Positions 17,764 to 27,293 of a stretch of DNA of 64,000 nt are shown piece by piece. The stretch lies in the NCBI GenBank assembly GCA_020846135.1, contig JADLEK010000064.1, forward strand, positions 62,001-126,000. Reading direction: 5' to 3'. The translations under genes and the position numbers were made by a program. Source of the stretch: Gammaproteobacteria bacterium. GTDB lineage: Bacteria > Pseudomonadota > Gammaproteobacteria > Competibacterales > Competibacteraceae. The number at the start of each line of letters is the position of its first letter. The stretch's first letter is position 1. The notes under the pieces are model-generated. The model was not told where the DNA came from and made no database searches. It saw nothing but the letters and a program-made list of their open reading frames with translations.

Positions 17764-19428
17764 ATGGCCGATGTTCGCCCGCCTACCGCCACGCCTGCTG
17801 TTCCGCTGTTTCAGCCGCTGGCATCCGGGCGACGGCTGTGGCGGCGGTTGCTGACTGTTACCCGCCAGTTGTTCGGGCTGCTGGCGGGCGGCGCGGTGGC
17901 CTATCGGCGCAGTCTGCCCCAGGAGCAGCAACGTAGCCACCGTTTGCTGGGCATCGTCGCCGCCCTGGCCGAGGGCCGGCTCGATCCGGCGCTGGTCAAC
18001 CTGCCCTTCGCCGCGCAATTGCGCCGTCGGCTAGAGCAGTTGGGGCCGACCTATATAAAATTAGGCCAGATTATGGCGGTGCGCGAGGATCTATTGCCGC
18101 GTCCCGTCACGGATGAGTTGAAAAATCTGTTCGATCAGGCGCCCGCCGTAGCTTTTCCGATCCTCCAGGCGCTGATCGAGGCGGAACTGGGCCGGCCCCT
18201 GGCAGAGTTGTTCAGCGACGTTCAGGAACAGCCGCTCGGTTCGGCTTCGCTGGCGCAGGTCCATCGCGCCACGACCCACACCGGGCAGGCGGTGGTGATC
18301 AAGGTGCTAAAACCGGGGGTGCGCGAGACGGTGCTGGCCGATCTGAAATTGTTGCGGGGGCTGGGCGCGGTGCTGAACGGGCTGCTGCCACACTATCAGC
18401 CGGCGGCGATCATCGAGGAGTTTCGCAGCTACACGGTGCGGGAACTGGATTTGACCACCGAGGCTGACAATGGCGAAATTTTCACCGCCTGTTTTCATGC
18501 GACCCCGGCGATTGTGTTTCCGCGTATGTACCGCGAACTGAGTAGCGCCAGCGTGGTGACGATGGAATTTCTGGACGGCTTCAAGCCTGGCGCGCCGGCG
18601 ACCTTCGATCTCAGCGTTCCGGAGCGGGCGCGGGTAGTGAATCTCGGAGCGCAAGCGATTTTGCGGATGCTGTACCAGTACGGGTTTTTTCACGCGGATC
18701 TGCACGCCGGCAACCTGCTGATTCTACCCGGCCAGTCAGTGCGGATCGGTTTTGTGGATCTCGGTATGGTCGGGCGGTTTGAAGACGAGACCCGGCGGCG
18801 ACTGTTGTATTACTACCATGCGCTGGTCAGTGGCGATGTTGAGAAAGCGGCGCAGCATCTTGGCGGGATTGCCCGGGTCGGGCCGGGTGGCAATCCGGAC
18901 GAGTTTCGGCGGGCGGTACTGGAGTTGTCGCGGCGGTTCCTGCTCCGCGCTCATCGCGGCGATTTCAGCATTGCCCGGCTGATCCTGGAATCGATGCAAC
19001 TGGGCGGGCGCTACCGGATGTATTTCCGGGTAGAGCTGGTGCTGATGGTCAAGGCGCTGGTGACCTTCGAAGGCGTCGGGCGGATGGTCGATCCGGGCCT
19101 GGACGTGGTGGCGCTGTCGCGGACCCATATCGTCGCCATTTTTCGCGCTCAGTTCAAAGTCGGGCGGCTGAGCCGCGAACTGTGGCGCAACGGCCCGGAA
19201 TTACTGGATTTGGTCAGCCGCTTGCCGGAAGTGCTGGCCCAGTCGGCCCGGTTGCTGGAGCGTCCCGCTCCGCCGACCGTGAGTCCGCTGGCCGGATTGC
19301 GCAGCGCGATCTTCGCCGCCGCCTGTATCGTGGGCGGGGTGCTGACCCTGACGCAAACCGATGCCTGGCTGGCCGGGAACGGGTTATTGCTGGCCGCAGT
19401 CTGGTTGTATCGACGAGGGGCGGATTGA
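17764..19428 (+). CDS. ABC1/UbiB-family atypical kinase
   Basis: A 554-residue protein of the ABC1/ADCK/UbiB family, linked to ubiquinone biosynthesis or lipid homeostasis. The family core is present: KLGQIMAVREDLLP (KxGQ motif), SLAQVHRATTHTGQAVVIKV, FFHADLHAGNLLI (catalytic loop) and VDLGMVGRF (metal-binding DxG). Two C-terminal hydrophobic segments (about 510-550) anchor it in the membrane. The ATG at 17764 was chosen; an earlier in-frame ATG at 17674 would overlap the divergent WS/DGAT start. It is not in a ubi operon, so it may act on another lipid. Confidence 0.88.
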   Translation: MADVRPPTATPAVPLFQPLASGRRLWRRLLTVTRQLFGLLAGGAVAYRRSLPQEQQRSHRLLGIVAALAEGRLDPALVNLPFAAQLRRRLEQLGPTYIKLGQIMAVREDLLPRPVTDELKNLFDQAPAVAFPILQALIEAELGRPLAELFSDVQEQPLGSASLAQVHRATTHTGQAVVIKVLKPGVRETVLADLKLLRGLGAVLNGLLPHYQPAAIIEEFRSYTVRELDLTTEADNGEIFTACFHATPAIVFPRMYRELSSASVVTMEFLDGFKPGAPATFDLSVPERARVVNLGAQAILRMLYQYGFFHADLHAGNLLILPGQSVRIGFVDLGMVGRFEDETRRRLLYYYHALVSGDVEKAAQHLGGIARVGPGGNPDEFRRAVLELSRRFLLRAHRGDFSIARLILESMQLGGRYRMYFRVELVLMVKALVTFEGVGRMVDPGLDVVALSRTHIVAIFRAQFKVGRLSRELWRNGPELLDLVSRLPEVLAQSARLLERPAPPTVSPLAGLRSAIFAAACIVGGVLTLTQTDAWLAGNGLLLAAVWLYRRGAD

Positions 19429-19481
19429 CGCCGCTCCCATTTTTCAACCTGAATCCATTCTCAATCTAAAGGTGAAGCTCA

Positions 19482-19646
19482 ATGAAAATGTACATATGTC
19501 TGATTTGCGGATTAATCTATAACGAGGAAAAGGGCTGGCCCAAAGACGGGATTGCGCCGGGCACCTGCTGGGAGGATGTGCCGTCAACCTGGGTTTGTCC
19601 CGAATGCGGCGCGTCCAAGAGCGATTTCGAGATGATCGAGATTTGA
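19482..19646 (+). CDS. Rubredoxin
   Basis: A 54-residue protein with the two rubredoxin iron-binding knuckles, CLICG near residue 6 and CPECG near residue 39, and conserved [20 protein letters not shown] between them. It is a small one-electron carrier with a single Fe(Cys)4 centre. GGTGAAG lies upstream of the ATG. Only 2 bp separate it from the macrodomain gene, so the two are co-transcribed. Its partner could be an alkane hydroxylase or an oxygen or NO detoxifying enzyme, none of which is nearby. Confidence 0.96.
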   Translation: MKMYICLICGLIYNEEKGWPKDGIAPGTCWEDVPSTWVCPECGASKSDFEMIEI

Positions 19647-19648
19647 CG

Positions 19649-20170
19649 ATGAACACACCTTCCGAGCGGATTCAGCTCACTTCCGGGGACATTACTAACC
19701 TGGCGGTAGACGCGATTGTGAATGCCGCCAACCGTTCATTGTTAGGCGGCGGTGGGGTCGATGGCGCGATTCATCGCACCGCCGGCCCGGAATTGCTGGC
19801 CGAATGTCGCACCCTGGGCGGTTGTGAAACCGGCCAGGCCAAACTCACCCGGGGCTATTGCTTGCCCGCTAGATTTGTGATTCACACGGTTGGCCCGATC
19901 TGGCAGGGCGGCGACCGGGGCGAGCCGGAATTGCTGGCGGCCTGCTATCGCAACAGCCTGGAACTGGCGGCGGAGCATGGAGTCCGCAACATCGCCTTTC
20001 CCGCCATCAGTTGCGGGGTGTACCGCTATCCATTGCCGGATGCGGCGCGGATTGCGGTGCGGGAGGTTCGCCGGTTTCTGGCCGGCGATGCGCAGATTGA
20101 AACGGTTTATCTGGTTTGCTTTGATGAGACGGTACGCCAGGCTTATCAACAGGCGCTGGCTGAGGAATAG
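19649..20170 (+). CDS. Macrodomain protein, O-acetyl-ADP-ribose deacetylase type
   Basis: A 173-residue single-domain protein of the YmdB/MacroD-like group, which hydrolyses O-acetyl-ADP-ribose and can remove ADP-ribose from proteins. Signatures are [38 protein letters not shown] and [14 protein letters not shown]. The ATG at 19649 starts right after the rubredoxin stop and begins the domain normally. It ends about 100 bp from the convergent EF-G paralogue. Confidence 0.95.
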   Translation: MNTPSERIQLTSGDITNLAVDAIVNAANRSLLGGGGVDGAIHRTAGPELLAECRTLGGCETGQAKLTRGYCLPARFVIHTVGPIWQGGDRGEPELLAACYRNSLELAAEHGVRNIAFPAISCGVYRYPLPDAARIAVREVRRFLAGDAQIETVYLVCFDETVRQAYQQALAEE

Positions 20171-20223
20171 CCTTCTTAGCGGCGGATCAGGATGGACACG
20201 GCGGCGGCGTGATCATGTAAAGA

Positions 20224-20254
20224 AACCCACTCGCCATGAGGGCAAGCGGGGGTT
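20224..20254. terminator. Possible bidirectional terminator hairpin
   Basis: Between the convergent macrodomain and EF-G-like genes there is an imperfect inverted repeat, AACCCACTCGCC with GGCAAGCGGGGGTT around an ATGAG loop. It has mismatches and no strong T tract, so the call rests mostly on its position between converging genes. Confidence 0.35.
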
Positions 20255-20272
20255 CATCTAATTACAGCGCGT

Positions 20273-22318
20273 TTAACCTTCCTGCTGCTGTTTCTTGTAC
20301 GCGCTTTGCAGCTTCTGCTGGATGTCGCCGGGCACCGGATCGTAATGGCTCAACTCAACGCTGTACGAGCCATGGCCGCCGGTCATCGATTTTAACTGTG
20401 ACTCGTAGCCATCCAGCTCGGCCAGCGGGACCTGAGCCTTGATGATGCTTATCCCGTGCGGTCCGGCGTCAGTGCCGGCAATCCGCCCGCGCCGGCTGGA
20501 CAGATCGCCGGTGATCGCACCCACACAATCACCGGGAGTCCGCACTTCCAGATTGATGATCGGTTCCAGCACCAGTGGCCGCGCCTTGGCCACCGCATCA
20601 AAGAACGCCTCCCGCCCGGCGGTGATAAAGGCGATTTCCTTGGAATCCACTGGGTGATATTTGCCGTCAGTGGCAATGGCCCGCACATCCTGCACCGGAT
20701 AACCGGCGATCACCCCTTCCTGTAAAGCCTCGCGAACCCCCTTTTCCACCGCAGGCAGAAACGAGGTCGGAATGGTGCCGCCGACGACCTCGCTGACAAA
20801 CTCGAACCCGGCATTGCGCGGCAACGGCTCCACCCGCAGATAGACCTCGCCGAACTGTCCGGCCCCGCCGGTTTGCTTCTTGTGGCGATGGTGGCCTTCC
20901 GCCGGCTGGCCGATGGTTTCCTTGTAGGCAATCTTGGGCAACTTGGTTTCCACCTGAATGTTGTAGCGTTGCTGCATCTTTTCCAGAGTCAGGCGCAGGT
21001 GCAGATCGCTGAGGCCGCGCAGCACGGTTTCCTTGGTATGGGTGTTATGCTCCAGCGCCAGACAGGGGTCTTCTTCGAGCAGTTTGTGGACGGTGTCGGA
21101 CAGCTTTTGCTCATCACCCCGGGTTGCGGCGCGAATCGCCAGCCCGAACAGCGGAGTCGGGAAGTATGACGGACGCAGATGCAGCGCATCTTCCTCATGA
21201 GTCTCGTGCAGCATCACATCGCGATGAATCTCATCGACCTTGGCTACCGCGCAAATGTCGCCGGGAATGCCGACCGTGACTTCGGGATGCTCCTTGCCGT
21301 GCAGGTGAAACAGATGGTTGACTTTGAACGGTTTGCGCCCATCACCGATCAGCAGTTGGCTGTCCTTGGAGATGCTGCCCTGGTGAATGCGGAAAATGCC
21401 CAGCTTGCCGATAAACGGATCGATAACCACCTTGAACACATGGGCAACTGCGTGTTGCTTTGGATCAGGAATCGCCTGCACGGTTTCCACTGCGCCTTCG
21501 CCCTTGACCAGGGGTTCGGGATTGCCTTCGAGCGGATTGGGCAGCAGCTTGACAAAGATCTCCAGCAGTTCTTTCACCCCGACCCCGGTGCGGGCCGAAA
21601 CGAAGCAGATCGGGATCAAATGGCCTTCACGCAGCGCTTTCTCGAACGGGGCATGAAGCTGCTCCGGCTGCAATTCATCGCCCTGTTCCAGATACAGCGC
21701 CATCAGATCCTCGTCCATTTCGACCACCTGGTCGATCAGGGCCGAGTGGGCGGCGGCGACGCTGGAAAAGTCGCTGTCGCCCGCCGGGTTAAAAAAGCAG
21801 TCCACAACACTGGCGCCACCGTTGGCGGGCAAATTGATGGGCAGGCATTCCTTGCCAAAGCTGTCCTGAATCTGCTCCAGCAGACCGGGCAGATCCACAT
21901 TGTCGGCATCGATCTTGTTGACGATGACGATTCGGCACTGCCGGCGCTCGGCGGCGCGTTCCATCATCCGCTGGGTCATCGCCTCAATGCCGGTCTGGGC
22001 GTTGATCACCACCGCGACCGTTTCTACGGCGGGTAACACGGCAATCGTCTGGCCGATAAAGTCGGTAAAGCCGGGGGTGTCAATAATATTGATATGTGCG
22101 CCCTGGTAGTCGAGATGGACCAGTGCGGCATCCAGGGAATGCTGATGGGCTTTTTCCTGCGGGTCGAAATCACAGACCGTGTTGCCCTTTTCCACCGTGC
22201 CGGGGGCGGCGAGTTTTCCGGCGTGATGCAGAATCAATTCGACCAGCGTGGTTTTTCCAGCCGCGCCGTGCCCGGTCAGGGCGATATTGCGAATGGATTC
22301 GGTGGTATAGCTGACCAT
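20273..22318 (-). CDS. Elongation factor G-like GTPase (EF-G paralogue)
   Basis: A 681-residue translational GTPase related to EF-G but diverged, as in the EF-G2/FusA2-like group. The G domain has GHGAAGKTTLVE (G1), IIDTPGFTDF (G3) and VIVNKIDADN (G4). Domains II-V follow, with SGAR-like VSARTGVGVKELLEI inside and a C-terminal GSYSVELSHYDPVP. The canonical EF-G is usually in the str operon, absent here, so this is probably an accessory paralogue acting on stalled or recycling ribosomes. It stands alone, minus strand, convergent with the macrodomain gene. Confidence 0.9.
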   Translation of the reverse strand: MVSYTTESIRNIALTGHGAAGKTTLVELILHHAGKLAAPGTVEKGNTVCDFDPQEKAHQHSLDAALVHLDYQGAHINIIDTPGFTDFIGQTIAVLPAVETVAVVINAQTGIEAMTQRMMERAAERRQCRIVIVNKIDADNVDLPGLLEQIQDSFGKECLPINLPANGGASVVDCFFNPAGDSDFSSVAAAHSALIDQVVEMDEDLMALYLEQGDELQPEQLHAPFEKALREGHLIPICFVSARTGVGVKELLEIFVKLLPNPLEGNPEPLVKGEGAVETVQAIPDPKQHAVAHVFKVVIDPFIGKLGIFRIHQGSISKDSQLLIGDGRKPFKVNHLFHLHGKEHPEVTVGIPGDICAVAKVDEIHRDVMLHETHEEDALHLRPSYFPTPLFGLAIRAATRGDEQKLSDTVHKLLEEDPCLALEHNTHTKETVLRGLSDLHLRLTLEKMQQRYNIQVETKLPKIAYKETIGQPAEGHHRHKKQTGGAGQFGEVYLRVEPLPRNAGFEFVSEVVGGTIPTSFLPAVEKGVREALQEGVIAGYPVQDVRAIATDGKYHPVDSKEIAFITAGREAFFDAVAKARPLVLEPIINLEVRTPGDCVGAITGDLSSRRGRIAGTDAGPHGISIIKAQVPLAELDGYESQLKSMTGGHGSYSVELSHYDPVPGDIQQKLQSAYKKQQQEG

Positions 22319-22461
22319 TATAGCCTCCTGTCGGATGCGTTTTTTTTGGGGCGTCGCTTTGGGGGTAAAACAAAAAGTCTACAGGAACCGGCGGGGTTTC
22401 TCAGCCTGCCCGTCATCTTTTTGTCATGAGCGAGACGAGCGGGAGAGTTTGAGCGCAGCGA

Positions 22462-23238
22462 TCAGCCGCGCTGGCGCAGGTATACGTCAAAACGGGTATT
22501 GGGGGCGATGATATGCAGGGTGGGCGATGGGCCAATCAGGGTTGGCGCCAGCCGGGGGCGTTTGACCACGACCCGCCGCAGGGCGCAGGTCAGCGCCGCT
22601 TCCAGCAACTCCGACGCATCCGGATCAGTCCCGGCGACTTGTCGCAACAGCCGCATCTCTTTGCCGACCAGCGCGGTTTTTCGCCGATGCGGGTACATCG
22701 GGTCCAGGTAGATCACCTCGGGACGTTGGGTTTTATCCAGCCACTGGAGAAAGTCGCGGCTGTCAGCGAGATGCAGACTCAGGCGTTCATTGACCAGTGG
22801 ACCGATCACCGGGTCTTGCATGGCTCGGCGCAAGCCGTCGCGCAGCAAGGCGGCGATGATCGGCGAGCGTTCGACCAGGCGCACGGTACAGCCCAGACCA
22901 GCGAGAACGAAGGCATCGCGACTGAGTCCAGCGGTGGCATCGATCACTGACGGGGAGGCGTTGCCTTTCAACCCAACCGCCCGGGCCAGCGGTTGATTGC
23001 GACCGCCGCCGAACCGCCGCCGGTGCGCTGCGGTTCCGCTGAGGAAATCAACGTAGACGGGGCCTGGAGCGTCAGGACCGAGTTCCCGCAGTTCCAGCCG
23101 GTCGTTGGTCAGAACCAGCAGGTGGGTGAATCCGGGAATAGAGGGATCCGTCAGCAGGGGAAGTTGCAATTCCGCCGCCAACAGTGGGTCGGCGGCGGCA
23201 ATCGCGATGAAGGGAGGTGGTGCAGGGGAGTCAGGCAT
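22462..23238 (-). CDS. rsmJ: 16S rRNA (guanine(1516)-N(2))-methyltransferase
   Basis: A 258-residue SAM-dependent methyltransferase of the RsmJ (YhiQ) family, which methylates G1516 of 16S rRNA. Motif I is VIDATAGLSRDAFVLAGLG, the acidic loop is VRLVERSPIIAALL, and the catalytic motif is YLDPMYPHRRKTALVGKEMR. The late VVVKRPRLAPTL is also typical. It lies between the EF-G paralogue and the phasin gene, all minus strand. Confidence 0.93.
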   Translation of the reverse strand: MPDSPAPPPFIAIAAADPLLAAELQLPLLTDPSIPGFTHLLVLTNDRLELRELGPDAPGPVYVDFLSGTAAHRRRFGGGRNQPLARAVGLKGNASPSVIDATAGLSRDAFVLAGLGCTVRLVERSPIIAALLRDGLRRAMQDPVIGPLVNERLSLHLADSRDFLQWLDKTQRPEVIYLDPMYPHRRKTALVGKEMRLLRQVAGTDPDASELLEAALTCALRRVVVKRPRLAPTLIGPSPTLHIIAPNTRFDVYLRQRG

Positions 23239-23291
23239 CGAAACGGCAACCGGCCCCGGCAGGCGGGGCGGCGATGAAGGCGAGAATCCAT

Positions 23292-23645
23292 TCAGGCGGC
23301 TTTGAGCAGTACGTCGTCAAAGGCGGCCTTGGTCAGACCATCCATTTCACCCTTGAAGCGGCTCGCCATGTCGGTCATCGACTTGGCGTCATTCATCATC
23401 TTGTGCTGCACGGTCTGAGCGATTTCGGCCTGGCGCTGGTAGAAATCTTGGAGACTCTTGGCATCGTTGATTTCGGCAGCGGCTTTCATCTGGTTGAAGC
23501 CGATGTCCAGATAGGATTTAAGCGCGCTCATCTGGAACAGCATCATTTTTTCCAGGTTCTGGACCCACAGTTTATTGGCCTGGACCACCGGTTCCGGCAG
23601 GGTTTGCGGAGTTTCGAGCGCTTTACTGAATAGATTGACGACCAT
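23292..23645 (-). CDS. Phasin family protein
   Basis: A 117-residue all-helical protein of the phasin family, which coats polyhydroxyalkanoate granules. It shows VVNLFSKALETPQTLPEPVV, the NKLWVQNLEKMMLFQMSALK amphipathic region and DFYQRQAEIAQTVQHKMM. AAGGA lies seven bases before the ATG. It stands alone with about 200 bp of AT-richer upstream DNA. It is the clearest pointer to PHA storage in this organism. Confidence 0.88.
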   Translation of the reverse strand: MVVNLFSKALETPQTLPEPVVQANKLWVQNLEKMMLFQMSALKSYLDIGFNQMKAAAEINDAKSLQDFYQRQAEIAQTVQHKMMNDAKSMTDMASRFKGEMDGLTKAAFDDVLLKAA

Positions 23646-23848
23646 GGCGGATTCCTTATGAATTGGGCGTTTAATGAGCTTTGTTGCATTGCAATATAGC
23701 GAAATCGATGTTGCGATGCAACATGGAAATGGAAGTTTTTGGGGATCAGGCGCGGGTGCAAATTCATCATGCGAAATAGTCCAGCTGAACTATGCTTTGA
23801 GTATGGCTTCGTAATTAAAACAGCGACGGCAAATGGCGGGAGCAGATC

Positions 23849-24838
23849 TTGATCAAAAACCAGTTCTCCAAGCAGGCGCCGGATGAGGGCGCACTGCCCC
23901 GTTACGACCTCGGTCCGGGCGGGCGTACCCCAAGACTAGCTTTGGTCGCCAACCTCCACGGTAACGAACTGAACGGGATGTTCGTGCTGGCGCGGCTGGC
24001 GGCGTTTCTAAAAAGCATCGAGTCTGGTGAACAGGACGGGCTGCGCCTGCGGGAACGGGTGGTGATCATTCCTACCATGCACGATGCAAATCTGCCCATA
24101 GCCGCAATCCCGCGTCGAGAACGATCCGGCGTGATGGAAAGGCGTCACCACAATCCGGGCCGGACGATGCTGGAGACCGTGGCGACCCTGACCCGGACCG
24201 CGTACTACCGAGTGGATCTGCACTCAACCGCCCCGGAGATCGAAGAAATGCCGCAGGTGCGGCTGTATGCGCCCAGCGATGATGAACGGGCCAGCGCCTG
24301 TTTGTTTGGCCTGCCGGCGGTGATTGAACGTCCTGCGATCGATGATGCCGCCTCCGGGCTGGTGCGGGCCTGGCGGGCGCATGGTGGCGAGAATTTCGTG
24401 ATCCATGCCGGCCAGGCGGGCAATCTGCAAACCGGCCATTGCGAAACCCTGTTTCGCGCTTTGGCGGCGTTTCTGGATCGCACCGGTATCGTCAGTGGTC
24501 TGCGTCCGGTGGATGATGACGAGGATTTGCGTTATTTCGGGTTGCAGCAAGTGATGACCGTAGCGGCGGAACAGTCCGGCCTGTTTGCTTCAGGCCTGGA
24601 AGTGGGCTGCTGGGTGCGGACTGGCGAGGTTCTCGGGCAGATTTACGACAGCTTGACCGGCGGAATTCAGGCGGAGGTGGTCGCGCCGGTCGCGGGATTG
24701 CTGGCCAGCTTGCGGCGGCAACCGCTGTTGCAACCGGGCGATCTGGTGGCCCGGCTTTTGACGCCGGCGGCGGCAGTTCAGCGCCGGTCAGCGCGATTGG
24801 GAGAACGTCATGGGCGATGGGCCAGTCGCCGAGCTTGA
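23849..24838 (+). CDS. Succinylglutamate desuccinylase / aspartoacylase family protein
   Basis: A 329-residue zinc carboxypeptidase-like hydrolase. Zinc ligands are expected in VANLHGNELNG (HxxE) and the later YRVDLHSTAPEIEEMPQ. The C-terminal part ends in a biotinyl-like beta-barrel region (VLGQIYDSLTGGIQAEVVAP) common in this family. Translation appears to start at TTG 23849, which has GGGAG six bases upstream; no ATG precedes the conserved part. The 3' end overlaps the pcm gene by 29 bp. The natural substrate is unknown. Confidence 0.85.
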   Translation: MIKNQFSKQAPDEGALPRYDLGPGGRTPRLALVANLHGNELNGMFVLARLAAFLKSIESGEQDGLRLRERVVIIPTMHDANLPIAAIPRRERSGVMERRHHNPGRTMLETVATLTRTAYYRVDLHSTAPEIEEMPQVRLYAPSDDERASACLFGLPAVIERPAIDDAASGLVRAWRAHGGENFVIHAGQAGNLQTGHCETLFRALAAFLDRTGIVSGLRPVDDDEDLRYFGLQQVMTVAAEQSGLFASGLEVGCWVRTGEVLGQIYDSLTGGIQAEVVAPVAGLLASLRRQPLLQPGDLVARLLTPAAAVQRRSARLGERHGRWASRRA

Positions 24839-25493
24839 AGCCGCCCGGCGGACACTGTTAAACCGGGTCGCGGCGGAAATCCGCGAAACCGGCGATGTCA
24901 CTGGCTGTTTGACCTTGAGCGAGCCGGTGTGGCAGGCGCTGGCAACGGTTCCCCGGCACCGGTTCGTGGCGGACCAACAGCGGGATTGGGCCTATGCCAA
25001 TATGCCGTTGCCGATTGGCCGTGGCCAGACTATTTCTCAGCCGTTTATCGTGGCGTTGATGACTGAATTGCTGGTTCCTGATCCGGCCATGACGATTCTG
25101 GAAATCGGCACGGGATCGGGTTATCAGACTGCGGTGCTGGCGCGACTGGTCCGGCGGATCCATTCCATCGAGCGGATTCCCGAACTGGCCGAAGCGGCGG
25201 TGCGGCGCTTGCGGGAGATGGATATTAATACTGTCGAAATCCGGGTCGGCGATGGCGGGCAGGGCTGGGAAGAACATGCACCGTTCGACGGGATCATCGT
25301 GACCGCAGCGGCGGCGGAAGTCCCGCCAGCGCTGGTGCGGCAACTGAAACCGGGTGGGCGTCTGGTGATTCCGGTGGGTGCGCCGGGACACACCCAGGAT
25401 TTGCGGGTAATCCACAAGGACGGGCAGGGCGCAGTGTTCAGCCGCAGCGTGTTGCCGGTGGTGTTTGTGCCGTTGATCCCGGATCCGACTTGA
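24810..25493 (+). CDS. Protein-L-isoaspartate O-methyltransferase-like protein
   Basis: A 227-residue methyltransferase of the PCMT family, which repairs or marks isoaspartyl residues. Motifs are PLPIGRGQTISQPFIVALMT, the SAM site ILEIGTGSGYQTAVLARL, and PFDGIIVTAAAAEVPPALV. GGGAG precedes the ATG by 6 bases. It overlaps the aspartoacylase-like gene, implying coupled expression. Its stop codon abuts the stop of the convergent dGTPase gene within TGATCA. Confidence 0.9.
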   Translation: MGDGPVAELEAARRTLLNRVAAEIRETGDVTGCLTLSEPVWQALATVPRHRFVADQQRDWAYANMPLPIGRGQTISQPFIVALMTELLVPDPAMTILEIGTGSGYQTAVLARLVRRIHSIERIPELAEAAVRRLREMDINTVEIRVGDGGQGWEEHAPFDGIIVTAAAAEVPPALVRQLKPGGRLVIPVGAPGHTQDLRVIHKDGQGAVFSRSVLPVVFVPLIPDPT

Positions 25494-26840
25494 TCAACTG
25501 GTTGACAGGGAAATCCCGGTCAGTTTCTTGAACAGGGTCACCGCGTAGGAATCAGTCATCCCGGAGACAAAATCGGTGATCGCCAGCACCCGCCGGTACA
25601 AATCGGCAACCGGACGACGACCGGCGCCGATGAACTGCTCCGGGATCAGGTGAACCAGCATCCGGCTCTTGGACGAGGCGGCTGGACCGTGATCGGCAAT
25701 GTCGTTGACGGTAGTGATGAAGGCTTCCAGCAAGCCACCCAGCACTTCAAACCCCGCAGCTTCGACTTCCACCACCGGCCGCGAGACGTAGATCTGAGTC
25801 TCGCCGCAGTCCTTGAGCGCCTGCATTGCGGCGGCGGCGGGAATCTCCTCCAGCAGTTCTCCATGAAAAGCGCCGGCCAGAATGGCGTCTTCGTTCTCCA
25901 TAAAGCACTGATGCGCCTGAGCGATGATCGCGCCAATCGCCTTGGCCCGCAGGTATTCGATTTTCTCCCGGGACCGGGTGAGGCGCGCCATTTTCTGTTC
26001 GGCCCGCTCCGCTGCGCCGGTCAATGGCAACAGCAGATCGCGCACTTCCTCGAAACGCAGTTGTTGCAGTCGAAAAGCGTCTTCGACATCAATAATCCGG
26101 TAGCAAATATCGTCGGCGGCCTCGACCAGATACGCCAGCGGATGCCGGCTCCAGGCGCCGGGCAACACCTCGTCCAGTTCCAGTTGCGCGGCGACTTCGG
26201 CGAACAGATCGCGATCGTCCTGATAGAAGCCGAATTTGCGGAAGGCAACGCCGGGCGGCGGCGCAGCAGGCAGCCAGGCGGCGCGAGGGTATTTGGTGAA
26301 CGCGCCCAGCAACGCGCAGGTCAGTTGCATCCCGCCTGGATTGTCGGGACTTTGCAGACGGGTAATGATCCGGAACCCTTGGGCGTTGCCCTCGAACCGC
26401 TGGAAATCCTGCCGCTGGGTTTCGGGCAGCGCCTCCAGCACGGTCTGGCCGGCGACGGCGAACCAGAGCCGGATCGCGTCTTCTCCAGCGTGGCCGAACG
26501 GCGGATTACCGATGTCGTGGGCCAGACAGGCGGCGGCGACCACTGCGCCAAAGTCCTGAGGATAGACGCCCTTCAGGTGATGGCGGCGGATGACGCTGTC
26601 GCCGACCATGGTTCCAAGCGAGCGCCCGACGCTGGACACTTCGAGGCTGTGGGTCAGGCGGGTGCGGACGTAGTCGCTCTGCGAGAGTGGGAAGACTTGG
26701 GTTTTGTCCTGCAAGCGCCGGAACGCCGAGGAAAATACGATGCGGTCGAAATCCCGCTGAAAATCGGTGCGGGCTTCGCTGGCGGGGTGCGGGCGGGACA
26801 GGCCCGGACGGGCGCGGGAAAGCAGGCGGTTCCAGTCCAT
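25494..26840 (-). CDS. dgt: Deoxyguanosinetriphosphate triphosphohydrolase (dGTPase)
   Basis: A 448-residue HD-domain enzyme that cleaves dGTP to deoxyguanosine and triphosphate. The metal-binding HD residues are in RTRLTHSLEVSSVGRSLG and AACLAHDIGNPPFGHAGEDA. The N-terminal FQRDFDRIVFSSAFRRLQDK is the usual dGTPase signature. The length fits the long dGTPase group. It is a single minus-strand gene convergent with pcm, with stop codons directly adjoining. Confidence 0.92.
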   Translation of the reverse strand: MDWNRLLSRARPGLSRPHPASEARTDFQRDFDRIVFSSAFRRLQDKTQVFPLSQSDYVRTRLTHSLEVSSVGRSLGTMVGDSVIRRHHLKGVYPQDFGAVVAAACLAHDIGNPPFGHAGEDAIRLWFAVAGQTVLEALPETQRQDFQRFEGNAQGFRIITRLQSPDNPGGMQLTCALLGAFTKYPRAAWLPAAPPPGVAFRKFGFYQDDRDLFAEVAAQLELDEVLPGAWSRHPLAYLVEAADDICYRIIDVEDAFRLQQLRFEEVRDLLLPLTGAAERAEQKMARLTRSREKIEYLRAKAIGAIIAQAHQCFMENEDAILAGAFHGELLEEIPAAAAMQALKDCGETQIYVSRPVVEVEAAGFEVLGGLLEAFITTVNDIADHGPAASSKSRMLVHLIPEQFIGAGRRPVADLYRRVLAITDFVSGMTDSYAVTLFKKLTGISLSTS

Positions 26841-26870
26841 GTAGCGCTACCGGTGAGGAGGAGATTGCGA

Positions 26871-27205
26871 TCAAGCATAGTTGATTCCGCATTGATCTTT
26901 TACCGGTGATTCAGCAGCCTGAATCATCGGCAGCGCCGGTTCTTCGTTGCGGATAGAGCGGGGTTCGACGCTATCCACGCTATCCGCTGTTAGAAGCGGC
27001 AGGGTGAAGGTGAAGCAACTGCCTTGGCCGGGCGTACTGTCTGCGGTCAATTCACCATGCATCAGTCGGACAAACTGGCGGCTCAGGGCCAGACCGAGGC
27101 CGGTTCCGCCTTGGACCTTCCTGCCGCTGGCCGTCTGGCTGAAGGACTCGAACAGCCGTCCCATCTCCTCGGGAGCGATCCCCATCCCAGCAGTTGTATA
27201 CGGCC
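26871..27205 (-). pseudogene. Histidine kinase C-terminal remnant
   Basis: About 105 codons encode the end of a HATPase_c domain: GIAPEEMGRLFESFSQTA, the G2 box GGTGLGLALSRQFVRLMHG, and FTFTLPL. The N-box, H-box and any sensor are missing upstream. The tail of about 30 residues is not kinase-like. It sits 135 bp downstream of the PAS-GGDEF-EAL gene on the same strand, so it may be the leftover of a kinase once part of that operon. Confidence 0.7.
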
Positions 27206-27293
27206 AAACAGCTTGGCCATAATCGGATCAGTCTGGCCGGCGTCTGACCGCCATTCTCACGCTGATCCCAAGCGCCGTCCTTAAAACCGTCGT

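Noticed and set aside
21179..22036. 285-codon plus-strand ORF opposite the EF-G paralogue
   Set aside because: Antisense shadow; the minus strand encodes all GTPase motifs in order.
24858..25415. 185-codon minus-strand ORF opposite pcm
   Set aside because: His/Arg/Gln-rich antisense shadow of the methyltransferase gene.
25650..26909. 419-codon plus-strand ORF opposite dgt
   Set aside because: It is the antisense shadow of the dGTPase gene, whose HD motifs are unambiguous.
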